From Bacteroidia bacterium (lineage in GTDB: Bacteria > Bacteroidota > Bacteroidia > J057), in NCBI GenBank assembly GCA_041391665.1, contig JAWKNO010000001.1, positions 1,674,001 to 1,738,000 on the forward strand: 64,000 nucleotides of DNA, written 5' to 3'. Every line of letters begins with the position of its first letter. Position 1 is the first letter of the stretch. The position numbers and the translations under genes were made by a program. Of the stretch, positions 1 to 9,758 are shown one piece after another. Below the pieces are notes generated by a model. That model saw only the letters and a program-made list of their open reading frames with translations. It ran no database searches and was not told the DNA's origin.

Positions 1-370
1 ACATTCGTGGCCTTTCAAAAAGTCGCCTAAACATAAGCATCCAGATTTGTGTCCATTCGCGTCGAAGATCTGTATCGGAAATTCGTGGCCTTTCACCAAA
101 TGGCAAAGTAGGTATTACCACGAATGCACGAATGGAAGACGAATAATTGTAGGCATCCTGATTTGTGGAAATTCGAGTCGAAGATCCGTATCGGAAATTC
201 GTGGCCTTTCAACAAAGGGCAAAGTAGGTATTACCACGAATGCACGAATGGAAGACGAATAATTTTAAGCATCCAGATTTGTGTTCATTCGAGACATTCG
301 TGGCCTTTCAAAAAGTCGCCCAAACATAAGCCTCCCGATTTGTGATCATTCGAGACATTCGTGGCCTTTT
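1..370. repeat. Array of degenerate direct repeats (116-bp and 61-bp units) with internal inverted arms
   Basis: Two near-identical units of about 116 bp lie head to tail at 61-176 and 177-292; both start GTCGAAGATC and contain GGCAAAGTAGGTATTACCACG. They are flanked by two copies of a shorter unit of about 61 bp, at 1-60 and 294-354. A truncated start of the short unit (ACATTCGTGGCC) lies at 355-370, ten bases from the stop codon of the rhamnosidase gene. Every unit carries ATTCGTGGCCTTT. In the long units ATTCGTGG (81-88) is answered by its reverse complement CCACGAAT (118-125), so each long unit could fold into a hairpin. No open frame is convincing. The array may continue left of the window. 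This looks like an intergenic repeat family rather than CRISPR, because spacers of constant length are absent. Confidence 0.8.
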
Positions 371-379
371 TTTTCAGGC

Positions 380-2662
380 TCACCGCTTCGCCACAATCTC
401 AAAAACTCCACTGCCCAATTCGAATACCTGTCGTTTTCCGCCAGCAAAATTTTCGGTGCGGAGTAGCGAAGCGGGCTGTCCGTCAATGTGGACTGAGGTA
501 AATTCTGCCGGCAGCCAGATTTCCGCTTCTGCATTGCCCGGGATGGAAACATTCATTCTCCATCCATCTCTGCTCTGGCTGATCTCGCAACCAATACTCC
601 CTCGGATGCAGGGCATCTTGATCGCTGCGTGTTCAAGACTTCCGGGCTGCGGACTGATGCGAAACCTGCGGAATGCAGGTTCCAATGGCTCGATACCCAT
701 CAGTTTGCGGGCGGTGATGTTGGCGGGAGCAGCACCCCATGCATGATTCCAGGTGAGGTTGGGTTTAAAATATTCGTCCCAGGCCTCTGTGGTCATGGAG
801 GACCCTACCCGGATCATATTGCGCCAGCTCCGCAGGCTGTCTGCTGTCATGAGCGACAGCGCATAGTCAGCTTCGCCTGCCTGATAAAGTGCATCAAGCA
901 GGTGTTGTGCGCCATAGACACTGCATGCCATTCCGCGGCTTTTGACAAATGTGGCTACGCTGGGCAGGTGCTTTTCCGGAACCAGCCCAAAAGCCAGCGC
1001 AAACATATTGGCGTGGAGGCTGGCGTGGTCAGTAGATTCTCCGTCTTTGAATATGCCTCTTTTTTTGTCGAAAAAGGTCTTCATAAAGCTCTCCTGATGC
1101 AGTGCCGCCCTATCTGAAAAAAATTTCTGATCTGCCGCATGGCCTGTTACTGTTGCAATCCGCTCCATCAATACCAGCGAGCGGTAATGAAAGGCATTTA
1201 CGACGGTATTAAAATCGTTATAAACATAGCCGTCTGTTTCTCCTCCGGGTTTCGGACTCGCATTGGGGGGCGGCGCCTGCCCGGGTTTAGGGCCTTGCGG
1301 CCAGTCGACAATATCCCTGAACTGCTCCACCGGGCCGGGAAACCTGAGGCTGGTGAGAAATGCCTGCGTCTTTTTTCCTTTTAGGGTGCTGATTAGTCCG
1401 TTGGGTTCTGCCAGGTCAATCAGCGATTTTCTTTTCAGGTCTTCGTAGCGGTTGTGGAGGAGATCGGCGTCGCCGGTTTGCATATAGTCTTCCCACGCCA
1501 TCAATATCGTATGCATTTGCCACTCTGTCGGCCAGGAGGCATGGTCGAGCAGGAAGTTGACGGTATATTTTCCGATAGAATATTCGCGATCCACTGTATA
1601 GTGTCCCAATTGCTGAATGTATGCGTCGGCTTCATAGGGCATACGTTCCCGGTTGCCATCGGCATATACTCCCAGGAATGGCGTAGCTTTCAGGGTGTAT
1701 TTACACAGGTTCCAGACTTCATTGAGGTTCGTGTCTGAACAGGAAAAACTGGCAGCCTGGTCGTCAAAATAATAAAACAGTGCAGCCTGCTGCATGTGGC
1801 TGATCTGATAAGTATGGGCCTTACCCGTTATTTCGACATACCGGAAAGGCAATACTTCGGGGTAATGAGGCGCGAGTTTTTGGGTGTGTAGATACCGTGA
1901 GGGAGGTCTTTGTGCAAGCCGGAGTACATAGTGGTGGGTCCCTTTTTTGAGCGTCATTTCCACCTTTTCATAGCCGATATTGGATTTTCCCGGGTCTTTA
2001 TGTACGGAAAAGTTTTCATATTTTCTTTCGCCCAGATGGACAGTGATGGGAGTATGGTCTTCCGATGTCGTAGCGGTAAATTCGAGGATGCCGATGGCAG
2101 ATTTTTCGAACCCTGCGAGATAAGTTCCCGGGGTGGGAGTTTGTATATATACCGGGTCAAACCGGTAGAAGGAGGCACATTGCCGGTCTTCAGATACCCA
2201 ATTGCCGGTTCCCAGTTCGACCCAGTTGCTTTGCCCCGGGTAGTCGAGTCCGGAGCGGTCGAAGTTTCCTGTGTGGAATGCCTGAGGCATGCTGTAAACA
2301 CTTTCCTGTCCGTCGGAAGCCCATACTTTTACCTGCCACCAGTAGTTGCTGAAGGAAGTCAGTGGTTTGCCTCCATAGGAAATATTGACCGAGCGCGAAT
2401 CCTCCTTTTTCCCGCTGTCCCACAGGTCTGCTTTGCCTTCCTGAAGTAAAAATGGCGAAGAAGCCACAAGGATGTGGTAAGCCGATTGTTTTCCACCAGT
2501 TTGAGGAAACACCCACCCAAATTCTGGTGAAGGATCAGTAACTACCGCTGCTTCAGGGGCTCTGAGGAGTTCGCAGGTAAGGTCTGTGGGCGGTGGCAGG
2601 ATTTGGGAGAAACCAGCCAAAAAATAAAATAATAAAATCAGAACAGCGGATATTTTTTTCAT
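380..2662 (-). CDS. Exported alpha-L-rhamnosidase-like glycoside hydrolase (GH78 type)
   Basis: Predicted to remove terminal alpha-L-rhamnose from glycans in the periplasm or outside the cell. The chosen ATG at 2662 gives MKKISAVLILLFYFLAGFSQ, a clean signal peptide; an upstream in-frame start would add 30 residues that mask it. The mature part opens with a fibronectin-like segment (PTDLTCELLRAPEA) and a jelly-roll region, followed by the catalytic (alpha/alpha)6 part. DGNRERMPYEADA has D335, E339 and D346, close to the D-x4-E-x6-D spacing of characterised GH78 enzymes. TTEAWDEYF puts E626 where the other catalytic acid is expected, and the C-terminal WNHAWGAAP segment with its beta domain is typical. 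About 760 residues is normal for the family. It is transcribed divergently from the sigma/FecR/Sus genes and probably belongs to the same utilisation locus. The rhamnose specificity is inferred from family only. Confidence 0.85.
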   Translation of the reverse strand: MKKISAVLILLFYFLAGFSQILPPPTDLTCELLRAPEAAVVTDPSPEFGWVFPQTGGKQSAYHILVASSPFLLQEGKADLWDSGKKEDSRSVNISYGGKPLTSFSNYWWQVKVWASDGQESVYSMPQAFHTGNFDRSGLDYPGQSNWVELGTGNWVSEDRQCASFYRFDPVYIQTPTPGTYLAGFEKSAIGILEFTATTSEDHTPITVHLGERKYENFSVHKDPGKSNIGYEKVEMTLKKGTHHYVLRLAQRPPSRYLHTQKLAPHYPEVLPFRYVEITGKAHTYQISHMQQAALFYYFDDQAASFSCSDTNLNEVWNLCKYTLKATPFLGVYADGNRERMPYEADAYIQQLGHYTVDREYSIGKYTVNFLLDHASWPTEWQMHTILMAWEDYMQTGDADLLHNRYEDLKRKSLIDLAEPNGLISTLKGKKTQAFLTSLRFPGPVEQFRDIVDWPQGPKPGQAPPPNASPKPGGETDGYVYNDFNTVVNAFHYRSLVLMERIATVTGHAADQKFFSDRAALHQESFMKTFFDKKRGIFKDGESTDHASLHANMFALAFGLVPEKHLPSVATFVKSRGMACSVYGAQHLLDALYQAGEADYALSLMTADSLRSWRNMIRVGSSMTTEAWDEYFKPNLTWNHAWGAAPANITARKLMGIEPLEPAFRRFRISPQPGSLEHAAIKMPCIRGSIGCEISQSRDGWRMNVSIPGNAEAEIWLPAEFTSVHIDGQPASLLRTENFAGGKRQVFELGSGVFEIVAKR

Positions 2663-2786
2663 AGGGGTGTAGGTTAAGGGGCTCAGGATCGACATTAGAT
2701 ATAATTCCGAAAAAAAAATTATACTTTCGTAAAACGCACAGGATACTCGCAAAGGATTATACTTATATCCGGGACTACATACAAAG

Positions 2787-3428
2787 TTGAAGCGAAAAAT
2801 AACATATCAAGGTGAGAAAACCGATATCGATCAACTCGCTACAAGGTTGGCTGCGGGTGACCCGGAGGCGATTGAGCTGATTTATCGCAATTATTTTCAC
2901 AGGCTTCTCTACTACGGTATTCAGGTGGCAGGGTCGCAGTATCAGCATGAAACAGAGGATGTGATTCAGGAATTTTTCATCTGGCTGGCGCAAAACCATA
3001 ACAAAGCTGGTAAAATCCAAAACCTGGAGTCTTATATGTTTCAGTCCATTCGCCGAAATATTCAGGCCAGACTGAGTGCAGACAAAAACGCACAAGCTTC
3101 ATTTGAGCGATACAACAATCTCACAACTCCCCTGCGCGAGAATGTGGGGCATTCTCCTGAACAGGATCTTATTCAAAAAGAAGAGGTGGCTTCCCGGAGT
3201 GATCTTATCAGACAAGAACTGGAAAAACTGCCGCCATATCAAAGGGAAGTATTATATCTGCGCTATTTTGAAGATAAGTCCTATCAGGAAATTGCTGATA
3301 TTCTTTCCGTGAGCGATCAGGTTGTTTACAATTATGTTTCACGTGCCATGAAAAACCTGAAAAAACACCTGGCAAACCTTTCCATTCTTTTGCTTTTCCC
3401 GTTTGGCTTCTTCCGGCCCTTTCCCTGA
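2787..3428 (+). CDS. ECF-family RNA polymerase sigma factor, FecI-like
   Basis: Sigma-70 family regulator that probably switches on the downstream sus genes when the receptor binds its glycan. Region 2 spans about residues 20-95, with TEDVIQEFFIWLA as the core-binding helix. Region 4 spans about 145-200, with LPPYQREVLYLRYFEDKSY and the helix-turn-helix IADILSVSDQVVYNYVSRAM. The C-terminus is a short hydrophobic tail (LSILLLFPFGFF), common in Bacteroidota members of this group. No ATG is available near the start of homology; the frame appears to begin at a TTG at 2787 (start uncertain). FecR follows 134 bases later, then SusC with an STN domain, which is the order of a trans-envelope signalling cassette. 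Confidence 0.9.
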   Translation: MKRKITYQGEKTDIDQLATRLAAGDPEAIELIYRNYFHRLLYYGIQVAGSQYQHETEDVIQEFFIWLAQNHNKAGKIQNLESYMFQSIRRNIQARLSADKNAQASFERYNNLTTPLRENVGHSPEQDLIQKEEVASRSDLIRQELEKLPPYQREVLYLRYFEDKSYQEIADILSVSDQVVYNYVSRAMKNLKKHLANLSILLLFPFGFFRPFP

Positions 3429-3562
3429 AAAGCGGCTTTATTTACGGAAATAAACCTGCCCGGCCTCATATCCGAAACATTTTTTAATATTTTTTCTCTT
3501 CCAGAGGGTTAGAAATTCGCTGATTTTCTCATCTACCTAATAAACACCCTTAAACTTCACCC

Positions 3563-4582
3563 ATGGATGTCGAAAAATATGCCTCCTATTCAGTGGAAGA
3601 TTATCTCGAAGATCAGGATTTTCGACACTGGGTTGCTTTAGCAGAACTTGAAGAAAATGAGCGGTGGCAGGCTGTTTTTAGTCATTATCCGGATCAGAAA
3701 GTTATCGCTGACCAGGCCAGGTTGTTATTGTTGGAAATGAAACAATATTTTCAGCCTGATGACATGGCGAACAAGCCACTGAATCAAATATTTATAGAAA
3801 GCCTGAAACTTGAGGTAAGCCATCAGCAGGATGCCGTAATTGTAAAGATGCAGCGTCGTATTTTCCTGAAGCGATTGACACTTGCCGCATCTGTTGTGTT
3901 GTTGCTGGGTTTTTTCTCATGGATGTGGTTGGGGAACTGGGGGCAGGGCATGGAAAAAATCGCAACCGGCTATGGAGAGTGGAAGAAATTTTCCTTGCCG
4001 GATGGATCGGAAGTAAACCTTAACGCACATTCAGAGATCAGTTTTGCCAGCGAATGGACCCCGGGATCAGATCGTAAAGTATGGCTGAAAGGCGAAGCAT
4101 TTTTTTCAGTGGTCAAGGACTCCAGGAGGGCAAAATTTACGGTTTTTACAGATGACCTTGCGGTTGAGGTGTTAGGCACTTCTTTTAATGTTTTGAGCAG
4201 GGGAGACCAGACAGAAGTTTTTTTGCAGGAAGGAAAAGTAAGGCTGGAAATGGGATCTGAAGAACAACTGCTGGCCCCGGGCGAATTTATTTCCTATTCT
4301 TCCCCTAAAAAGGCGATTACAGAATTCAAAAAATCTTCTTCGGAATTGCACATAGCCTGGAAGGATGGGGCATTAATCCTAAAGGACAAAACCGTAGCGG
4401 AAATATTTGCCAAGATGGAAGAGATTTATGGCTATGAGGTAAATGTCAACAATCCTGCATTGCTCAACGTTCGGAAAACAATCGCCATACCTATGGATAG
4501 AATAGAACTCGCCATCCCGATACTCGAAAAGCTATTGGGAGTTGAGATACGATTGGAAGATGACCAGCTAATGGTCAGATAA
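3563..4582 (+). CDS. FecR-family anti-sigma factor
   Basis: Inner-membrane anti-sigma factor that would hold the preceding ECF sigma factor and release it when the SusC receptor signals across the periplasm. A cytoplasmic N-terminal part (about 1-100) is followed by one membrane segment (about 105-123, LTLAASVVLLLGFFSW). The periplasmic FecR domain then shows the typical LPDGSEVNLNAHSEISF and WLKGEAFFSV motifs, VLGTSFNV, and VFLQEGKVRLE. The last about 75 residues (VAEIFAKMEEIYGYEV) match the STN-like C-terminal domain that contacts the receptor's signalling domain. The start ATG at 3563 follows a T-rich leader. Length (339 aa) is normal for Bacteroidota FecR proteins. Confidence 0.92.
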   Translation: MDVEKYASYSVEDYLEDQDFRHWVALAELEENERWQAVFSHYPDQKVIADQARLLLLEMKQYFQPDDMANKPLNQIFIESLKLEVSHQQDAVIVKMQRRIFLKRLTLAASVVLLLGFFSWMWLGNWGQGMEKIATGYGEWKKFSLPDGSEVNLNAHSEISFASEWTPGSDRKVWLKGEAFFSVVKDSRRAKFTVFTDDLAVEVLGTSFNVLSRGDQTEVFLQEGKVRLEMGSEEQLLAPGEFISYSSPKKAITEFKKSSSELHIAWKDGALILKDKTVAEIFAKMEEIYGYEVNVNNPALLNVRKTIAIPMDRIELAIPILEKLLGVEIRLEDDQLMVR

Positions 4583-4646
4583 AGAAAACCGGATCAATCT
4601 GCGAAATTGCTCCGGCTAAAGTTGTTCAAATATAAAATGCGAATCT

Positions 4647-7600
4647 ATGAACTTAACTAGTTACTACCAACTTTTTAGGTGTAGTGTGTTGGTCTTGTTG
4701 TTGTGGGGGAGCATAATCCTTCCGGCTTCAGCCAATGACGAAACACCTTTTCAGGAGCGACCGCTTGTCGAAATTCTGAAAGATTTTTCGGAAAGATATG
4801 AGGTTCTCTTTTCCTACGACTCCAAATCTCTTGAAACGATCAGGGTTGACTTCGAATTTTCTGCCACTGAAAATCTTGAGTCGGCCATTAAACGTTTGCT
4901 AAGTCCGATCAATTTTGGCTATGAGTCATTTGGCGACAAGTACTATGTGATTTACGAGAAAAGTGAATCCGGGAAAAAATCCTTCAAAAAAATCAGCAAG
5001 TACATCGACAAGATCCAAAAGCTCGAACAAGGTGGGAATCTCAGCCTTCAACCCCAAAAAGTGAGCGCAGTAAATCAACTGAAATCTGTTGCATCATCTG
5101 CAATTAAACTTCGAATAGAGATTTCTGTAAATGGTACGATTACCAATGAGGCAGGAGAACCATTGGCCGGTGCAACTGTGATTGCAAAAGACACCCGGCA
5201 GGGAACACTTACTGACGATGCGGGCCGTTTCCAACTGACAGTTCCCGAAACTGTTACCACGCTGGTGATTTCCTATATTGGTTATACAACTCAGGAGGTA
5301 CAAATTGCCGGGCGAAATACCATAGATGTTGTCATGGCGGAATCAGGCAGTTCATTGGATGAAGTGGTCTTGGTTGGATATGGTTCGGCAAGAAAAAAAG
5401 ATCTTACAGGAGCAGTGGCCCGGGTAGATCTGGAGAAAACCCGTTTGCAACCCAATGCAAATCCTGTACAAAGTCTCCGGGGTACAGTAGCAGGAGTAAC
5501 CGTGATTGACAACGGTCGTCCGGGGTCAGATGCTTCCATTCTGATCAGAGGCAGAAACTCTATCTCAGCCAACAACAATCCACTGATTGTGTTGGATGGA
5601 ATTATTTATGCCGGTGGTCGTTTGTCGGATATCAATCCCAATGATATTGAGTCGATTGATATTCTGAAAGATGCGAGCTCTTCTGCCATTTTTGGTTCTC
5701 AGGCTGCAAATGGCGTTATCCTTATCACTACCAAAAAAGGTACAACAACCAAACCTACCATTTCCCTTAACAGCTATTATGGGTTGTCGGATTACGCCCA
5801 TACACCCGATTATCTGGATGCCGAACAATACCTGGCCGTGAGGAAAGATGCGGAGCTGGCAGACAACGGACCTTTGCCTTTTCAGGCATTGGAGGAAGCC
5901 AATATTGCTGCAGGTATCAGTATTGACCCATTTGAGGCAATCAAAAGGAGAGCACCTATTTCGAGCAATGAGTTAAGCGTATCCGGACGTACCGAAAAAG
6001 TTACCTACTACTATTCCGGTTCCTATACCACAGCAAAATCTCCGGTTCAAGGCGACAATTTTAGTCGTGTTGCAGGGCGGATCAATCTGGAAATGAACAT
6101 TACAGACTGGCTGAAAATCGGAACCAATAGCGGCTATAATGTAAATGATTTATCTGGAAACAGAGCTAGTTTGTTACATGCAACTTATCTGAGCCCATAC
6201 GGTAATTTGTACTACGACGATGGGGTGCCCCGCCCTTTGCCAATGGATATCGGGCTGGTAAATAATCCGCTTTCCAGTACTTTGCTCAACGAAAACTTAA
6301 ACATTTCCAAAACCCTTTTTACCAATACTTATACTGAGATTCAATTGCCTATATCGGGGTTGTCTTATCGGTTAAATCTGGGTTATACCCAAAGGAATGA
6401 AAAACTGTACAATTACAGACCTTCATTTAACCGCGAACAATTTTTTAACCTGGGAAGTGGAAGTAAGTATAATTATGAATCGCAAAACGTAACACTGGAA
6501 AACATTGTGCGGTATGACAAGGTGTTTGGCCTGCATCATGCTTTTAATGCCACATTCCTGTATGGTTCCTATATCTTTAAGGATGAAAGCTCTTCTTTAA
6601 GCAGTAACAATATTTTCAATGATGCATTGGGTTACAATGCCCTGGAAATCGGCGAAAATTTTGCCATCTCAACAGGTGCTGGAGAAAGCCAGCAGGTGTC
6701 GACTATGGGACGACTGGGTTATCGTTACAAAGGAAAATATATAGTGGACTTCACCGTGCGCCGTGATGGTTATTCTGCTTTTGGGCCTGGCAGAAAGTAT
6801 GGGGTATTTCCAGCTGTGGGTCTGAGCTGGAATATTTCAGAGGAAGATTTTCTGGCCGATATAGAGCAAATCAATAACCTGAAGATCCGCGCTTCGTGGG
6901 GTAAAAATGGAAATCAGGGTGTGAGCCGATACTCTTCTTTGAGTAATGTCAGTCAGACCTATTATGTATTCGGAGACAATAATGCACCTTCTGTCGGTCT
7001 TTATAGTTCTTCACTCGGCAATCCTAATCTGGGATGGGAAACAACTACCAGTGCAAATATTGGCGCAGATATCGCAGTTTTTTCAAGCCGCATCATGGCA
7101 TCTGTTGAATATTATCAGAGTCATACCAAAGATCTGCTGCTGACACAACGGATTCCTAACACCTCCGGGTTTGAAACTTTTCTGAGAAATATCGGAGAAA
7201 CCGAAAACAGGGGACTTGAGCTCTCCCTTACCACTGTCAATATTCAAAAGAATGATTTCCGGTGGAGCACAAGTGTTGCCTTTTCCCTCAATAGGAATAA
7301 GATCGTAAAGCTGACCGGCAATGACCTGAATGAAGATGGCGTGGAAGATGATGATATTGCCAGTAACTGGTTTATCGGTTATCCTTTGGGTTCCAATTTT
7401 GATTATGTATTTGATGGTATTTTTCAGGATGGAGATGATTTATCCTTAATACCCGGTGCAAAACCCGGTCATGTAAAATTTAAAGACCTGAATGAAGATG
7501 GACTTATCACACCGGCAGACAGAACCATCGTAAATACCAGCCAGGCAAATTTTCTTGCAGGCATTACAAATAGCTTCTCTTACAGAGGTTTCTCGCTGAT

Positions 7601-8006
7601 GATTTTGTTTAATATGCGCCAGGGAGGTTTTAGCCCAAATTCAAGTATTAATCCGGGTACCAACTTCTATGATCTTGCCAATGTACTTGATGTTCCCTAC
7701 TGGACACCCGAAAACCCAATCAATACAAATGCTGCGATCAACTATCGCAATCCCCTTGGGTACAGGTTTTATCAAAGCACAAGCTTCATCCGTTTGCAGG
7801 ATGTTTCCCTTTCTTATGATCTGCCAGATGCGTTCCTCAACCCGCTAAAAATGAAAAGTGTGAGGATTTATATAAGTGGTAAAAACCTCATGACCTGGAC
7901 GGAATGGAATGGTTGGGATCCCGAATTTGGTGTAGGCGGAAGAGACCCCGGAAACAATGGGCCTTTGATGAAGTCGGTTACCGCAGGTTTGAATATTCAA
8001 CTTTAA
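4647..8006 (+). CDS. SusC-type TonB-dependent outer-membrane receptor with STN signalling domain
   Basis: Outer-membrane importer of oligosaccharides, energised by TonB, that works with the SusD lipoprotein encoded next. Domains in order: signal peptide (about 1-29), STN domain (about 35-105; PLVEILKDFSERYEVLFSY), a roughly 50-residue linker, a carboxypeptidase-regulatory-like domain (about 160-235; NEAGEPLAGATVIAKDT), a SusC signature region (LDEVVLVGYG at about 236), plug (SLRGTVAGVTV, ILIRGRNSISANNNPLIVLDG) and a 22-strand-type barrel ending with a C-terminal aromatic-rich strand. The STN domain marks it as a transducer that signals to the FecR protein encoded just upstream. Length (1119 aa) is usual. 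It is separated from susD by 12 bases, so the two are co-transcribed. Confidence 0.96.
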   Translation: MNLTSYYQLFRCSVLVLLLWGSIILPASANDETPFQERPLVEILKDFSERYEVLFSYDSKSLETIRVDFEFSATENLESAIKRLLSPINFGYESFGDKYYVIYEKSESGKKSFKKISKYIDKIQKLEQGGNLSLQPQKVSAVNQLKSVASSAIKLRIEISVNGTITNEAGEPLAGATVIAKDTRQGTLTDDAGRFQLTVPETVTTLVISYIGYTTQEVQIAGRNTIDVVMAESGSSLDEVVLVGYGSARKKDLTGAVARVDLEKTRLQPNANPVQSLRGTVAGVTVIDNGRPGSDASILIRGRNSISANNNPLIVLDGIIYAGGRLSDINPNDIESIDILKDASSSAIFGSQAANGVILITTKKGTTTKPTISLNSYYGLSDYAHTPDYLDAEQYLAVRKDAELADNGPLPFQALEEANIAAGISIDPFEAIKRRAPISSNELSVSGRTEKVTYYYSGSYTTAKSPVQGDNFSRVAGRINLEMNITDWLKIGTNSGYNVNDLSGNRASLLHATYLSPYGNLYYDDGVPRPLPMDIGLVNNPLSSTLLNENLNISKTLFTNTYTEIQLPISGLSYRLNLGYTQRNEKLYNYRPSFNREQFFNLGSGSKYNYESQNVTLENIVRYDKVFGLHHAFNATFLYGSYIFKDESSSLSSNNIFNDALGYNALEIGENFAISTGAGESQQVSTMGRLGYRYKGKYIVDFTVRRDGYSAFGPGRKYGVFPAVGLSWNISEEDFLADIEQINNLKIRASWGKNGNQGVSRYSSLSNVSQTYYVFGDNNAPSVGLYSSSLGNPNLGWETTTSANIGADIAVFSSRIMASVEYYQSHTKDLLLTQRIPNTSGFETFLRNIGETENRGLELSLTTVNIQKNDFRWSTSVAFSLNRNKIVKLTGNDLNEDGVEDDDIASNWFIGYPLGSNFDYVFDGIFQDGDDLSLIPGAKPGHVKFKDLNEDGLITPADRTIVNTSQANFLAGITNSFSYRGFSLMILFNMRQGGFSPNSSINPGTNFYDLANVLDVPYWTPENPINTNAAINYRNPLGYRFYQSTSFIRLQDVSLSYDLPDAFLNPLKMKSVRIYISGKNLMTWTEWNGWDPEFGVGGRDPGNNGPLMKSVTAGLNIQL

Positions 8007-8018
8007 CAGCATCATCTT

Positions 8019-9731
8019 ATGGAAAAATATATAATTTTTAAGTCATACACGGAAAAAGTATTCTTTCTTATCGGGATGGTTTGTTTCTCCCAGTTATTTA
8101 TCAGTTGTAATGAGTCTTTTCTCGATGAGGTTCCGCTGGACCGTTTTAGTCCTGAAAATCTTCTTGTAGATGAGGCCGGATTTAATACAGCAGTAGTCGC
8201 CCTCTACCAGGCTGCCAGGGAAGAGCATGCCATTGGAGGTGTCAACTTTGACTATATGAATCTCGGCACAGATATCGTCGAGTGGGGGCGTCCGGATGGA
8301 AGAGGTTTCAAAGATTACACTTTGCTGAATTCTCAGTTTGACCCCGTGGTCGGATATTGGGATTGGGCTTACAAAAGTATGGTCCGGCAGTGTAATTTTA
8401 TCCTTGACAATATCAATAAGCCTGAAGTCAAAATTGAAGAATCTCAACGCGCATATATTGCCGCTCAGGCAAAATTTTTCAGAGGTTACACCTACAATGT
8501 TTTAGCCGTTTTGTATGGCGGTGTGCCCATTGTTGATTTTCAGATAACCGAACCCAAGTTTGACTATCAGCGGGCAACGAAAGAAGAAGTGTTACGCTTT
8601 GCTATAAATGATCTGGAAGCTGCCGCAGCTGATTTGCCGGTAGTTGAAAACGTATCAGATGGCCGTATTTATAAAGCTGCTGCCTATCATCTACTGGCAG
8701 AAGTTTATATTAGTCTGGCAATGGAAACAGGTGATGTTTCTTTTTATGATAAATCCATTGCTGCTGCCAACAAGGTCATTAATGGCGAAGCCGGCCAATA
8801 CCAGTTGATGACAGAGCGTTTTGGTGACCTCAGTCGGCCCGGTGATGTATTCTCCGATTTATTTTGGGGCAATCAACAAAATCGTTCTTCCGGCAACCTT
8901 GAAGTCATTTTCGCCTGGCAATTTGAAAGTTTTACGCTGGGTGGTGGTATTGGCAACGGAGAGGGTAACATCAACCCGCGATGGTGGGCGCCTGAGCAGG
9001 ATCGTATTCGCACACCAAATGGTGTGATCAATCTTCGGTCAGACAGTTTGCAGAGAGGAATTGGTGTAAATTCACCGACCAACTATTTTAAATACGATGT
9101 CTGGAAACTGGATCCCAATGACATGAGAAATTCCAAATACAATATCCGCCGGGAGTTTTATTACAACAACCCGGAAGATCCGGAGTATTTTGGTAAAAAA
9201 ATACTGACAGGGCGGGACAGCAATGGGAAACTGGTGGTGGCACTGGAAGATGGTACTCTCACAACCCAGATTCTGGATACTTTGCGGATGTACTATCCAT
9301 GGATCAGGAAAATTGATGGTATTCCTTTTAACGATGACCCTGTAAGCGGAAGATCAGGAAATGATATTATCAGGATTCGCCTGGCCGAAACTTATTTGCT
9401 GCGTGCTGAAGCCTTTCTCCGTAAAGGAGATTTGCAAAGCGCCGCAGATGATATCAATATCCTAAGAAACCGTGCCGCAGCGATTCCTGTTTCTTCCGGA
9501 GAGATAGATATCGACTTCTTACTGGACGAGCGTGCCCGGGAATTAATCGTCGAAGAACCCCGGAGAAGGACATTGCAAAGAATGGGTTTATTGTATGAAA
9601 GGGTGAAAAAATACAATCCGCCTTCAGGAAATACTATTCAACCCCACAATGAGCTGTGGCCGATACCGCAAAAGTTTATTGATTCAAATACCGGTGCTGC
9701 CATTCAGCAAAACCCCGGCTACCCCCAATAA
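8019..9731 (+). CDS. SusD/RagB-family glycan-binding lipoprotein
   Basis: Surface lipoprotein that caps the SusC barrel and captures the glycan. The N-terminus has a hydrophobic stretch ending in a lipobox-like LFISC with the acylated Cys at about residue 30, followed by NESFLDEVPLDRFSPENL, the usual start of mature SusD proteins. The helical TPR-like body is visible (RAYIAAQAKFFRGYTYNVL, VYKAAAYHLLAEVYISL-like segments). The C-terminal part has IRLAETYLLRAEAFLRKGD and LLDERARELIVEEPRRRTL, two hallmark SusD motifs. It ends with LWPIPQKFIDSN...NPGYPQ, the standard terminus. Expected to be made from the same transcript as susC. Confidence 0.96.
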   Translation: MEKYIIFKSYTEKVFFLIGMVCFSQLFISCNESFLDEVPLDRFSPENLLVDEAGFNTAVVALYQAAREEHAIGGVNFDYMNLGTDIVEWGRPDGRGFKDYTLLNSQFDPVVGYWDWAYKSMVRQCNFILDNINKPEVKIEESQRAYIAAQAKFFRGYTYNVLAVLYGGVPIVDFQITEPKFDYQRATKEEVLRFAINDLEAAAADLPVVENVSDGRIYKAAAYHLLAEVYISLAMETGDVSFYDKSIAAANKVINGEAGQYQLMTERFGDLSRPGDVFSDLFWGNQQNRSSGNLEVIFAWQFESFTLGGGIGNGEGNINPRWWAPEQDRIRTPNGVINLRSDSLQRGIGVNSPTNYFKYDVWKLDPNDMRNSKYNIRREFYYNNPEDPEYFGKKILTGRDSNGKLVVALEDGTLTTQILDTLRMYYPWIRKIDGIPFNDDPVSGRSGNDIIRIRLAETYLLRAEAFLRKGDLQSAADDINILRNRAAAIPVSSGEIDIDFLLDERARELIVEEPRRRTLQRMGLLYERVKKYNPPSGNTIQPHNELWPIPQKFIDSNTGAAIQQNPGYPQ

Positions 9732-9758
9732 CTTCTTATCACAAAACCAACCATTGTT

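Noticed and set aside
1..370. Repeat array considered as CRISPR
   Set aside because: Units are long (61 and 116 bp), differ in size, adjoin without unique spacers of constant length, and no cas genes are present.
1910..2449. 179-codon plus-strand frame inside the rhamnosidase gene
   Set aside because: It lies fully antisense to a well-supported GH78 gene and encodes no recognisable domain; a shadow frame.
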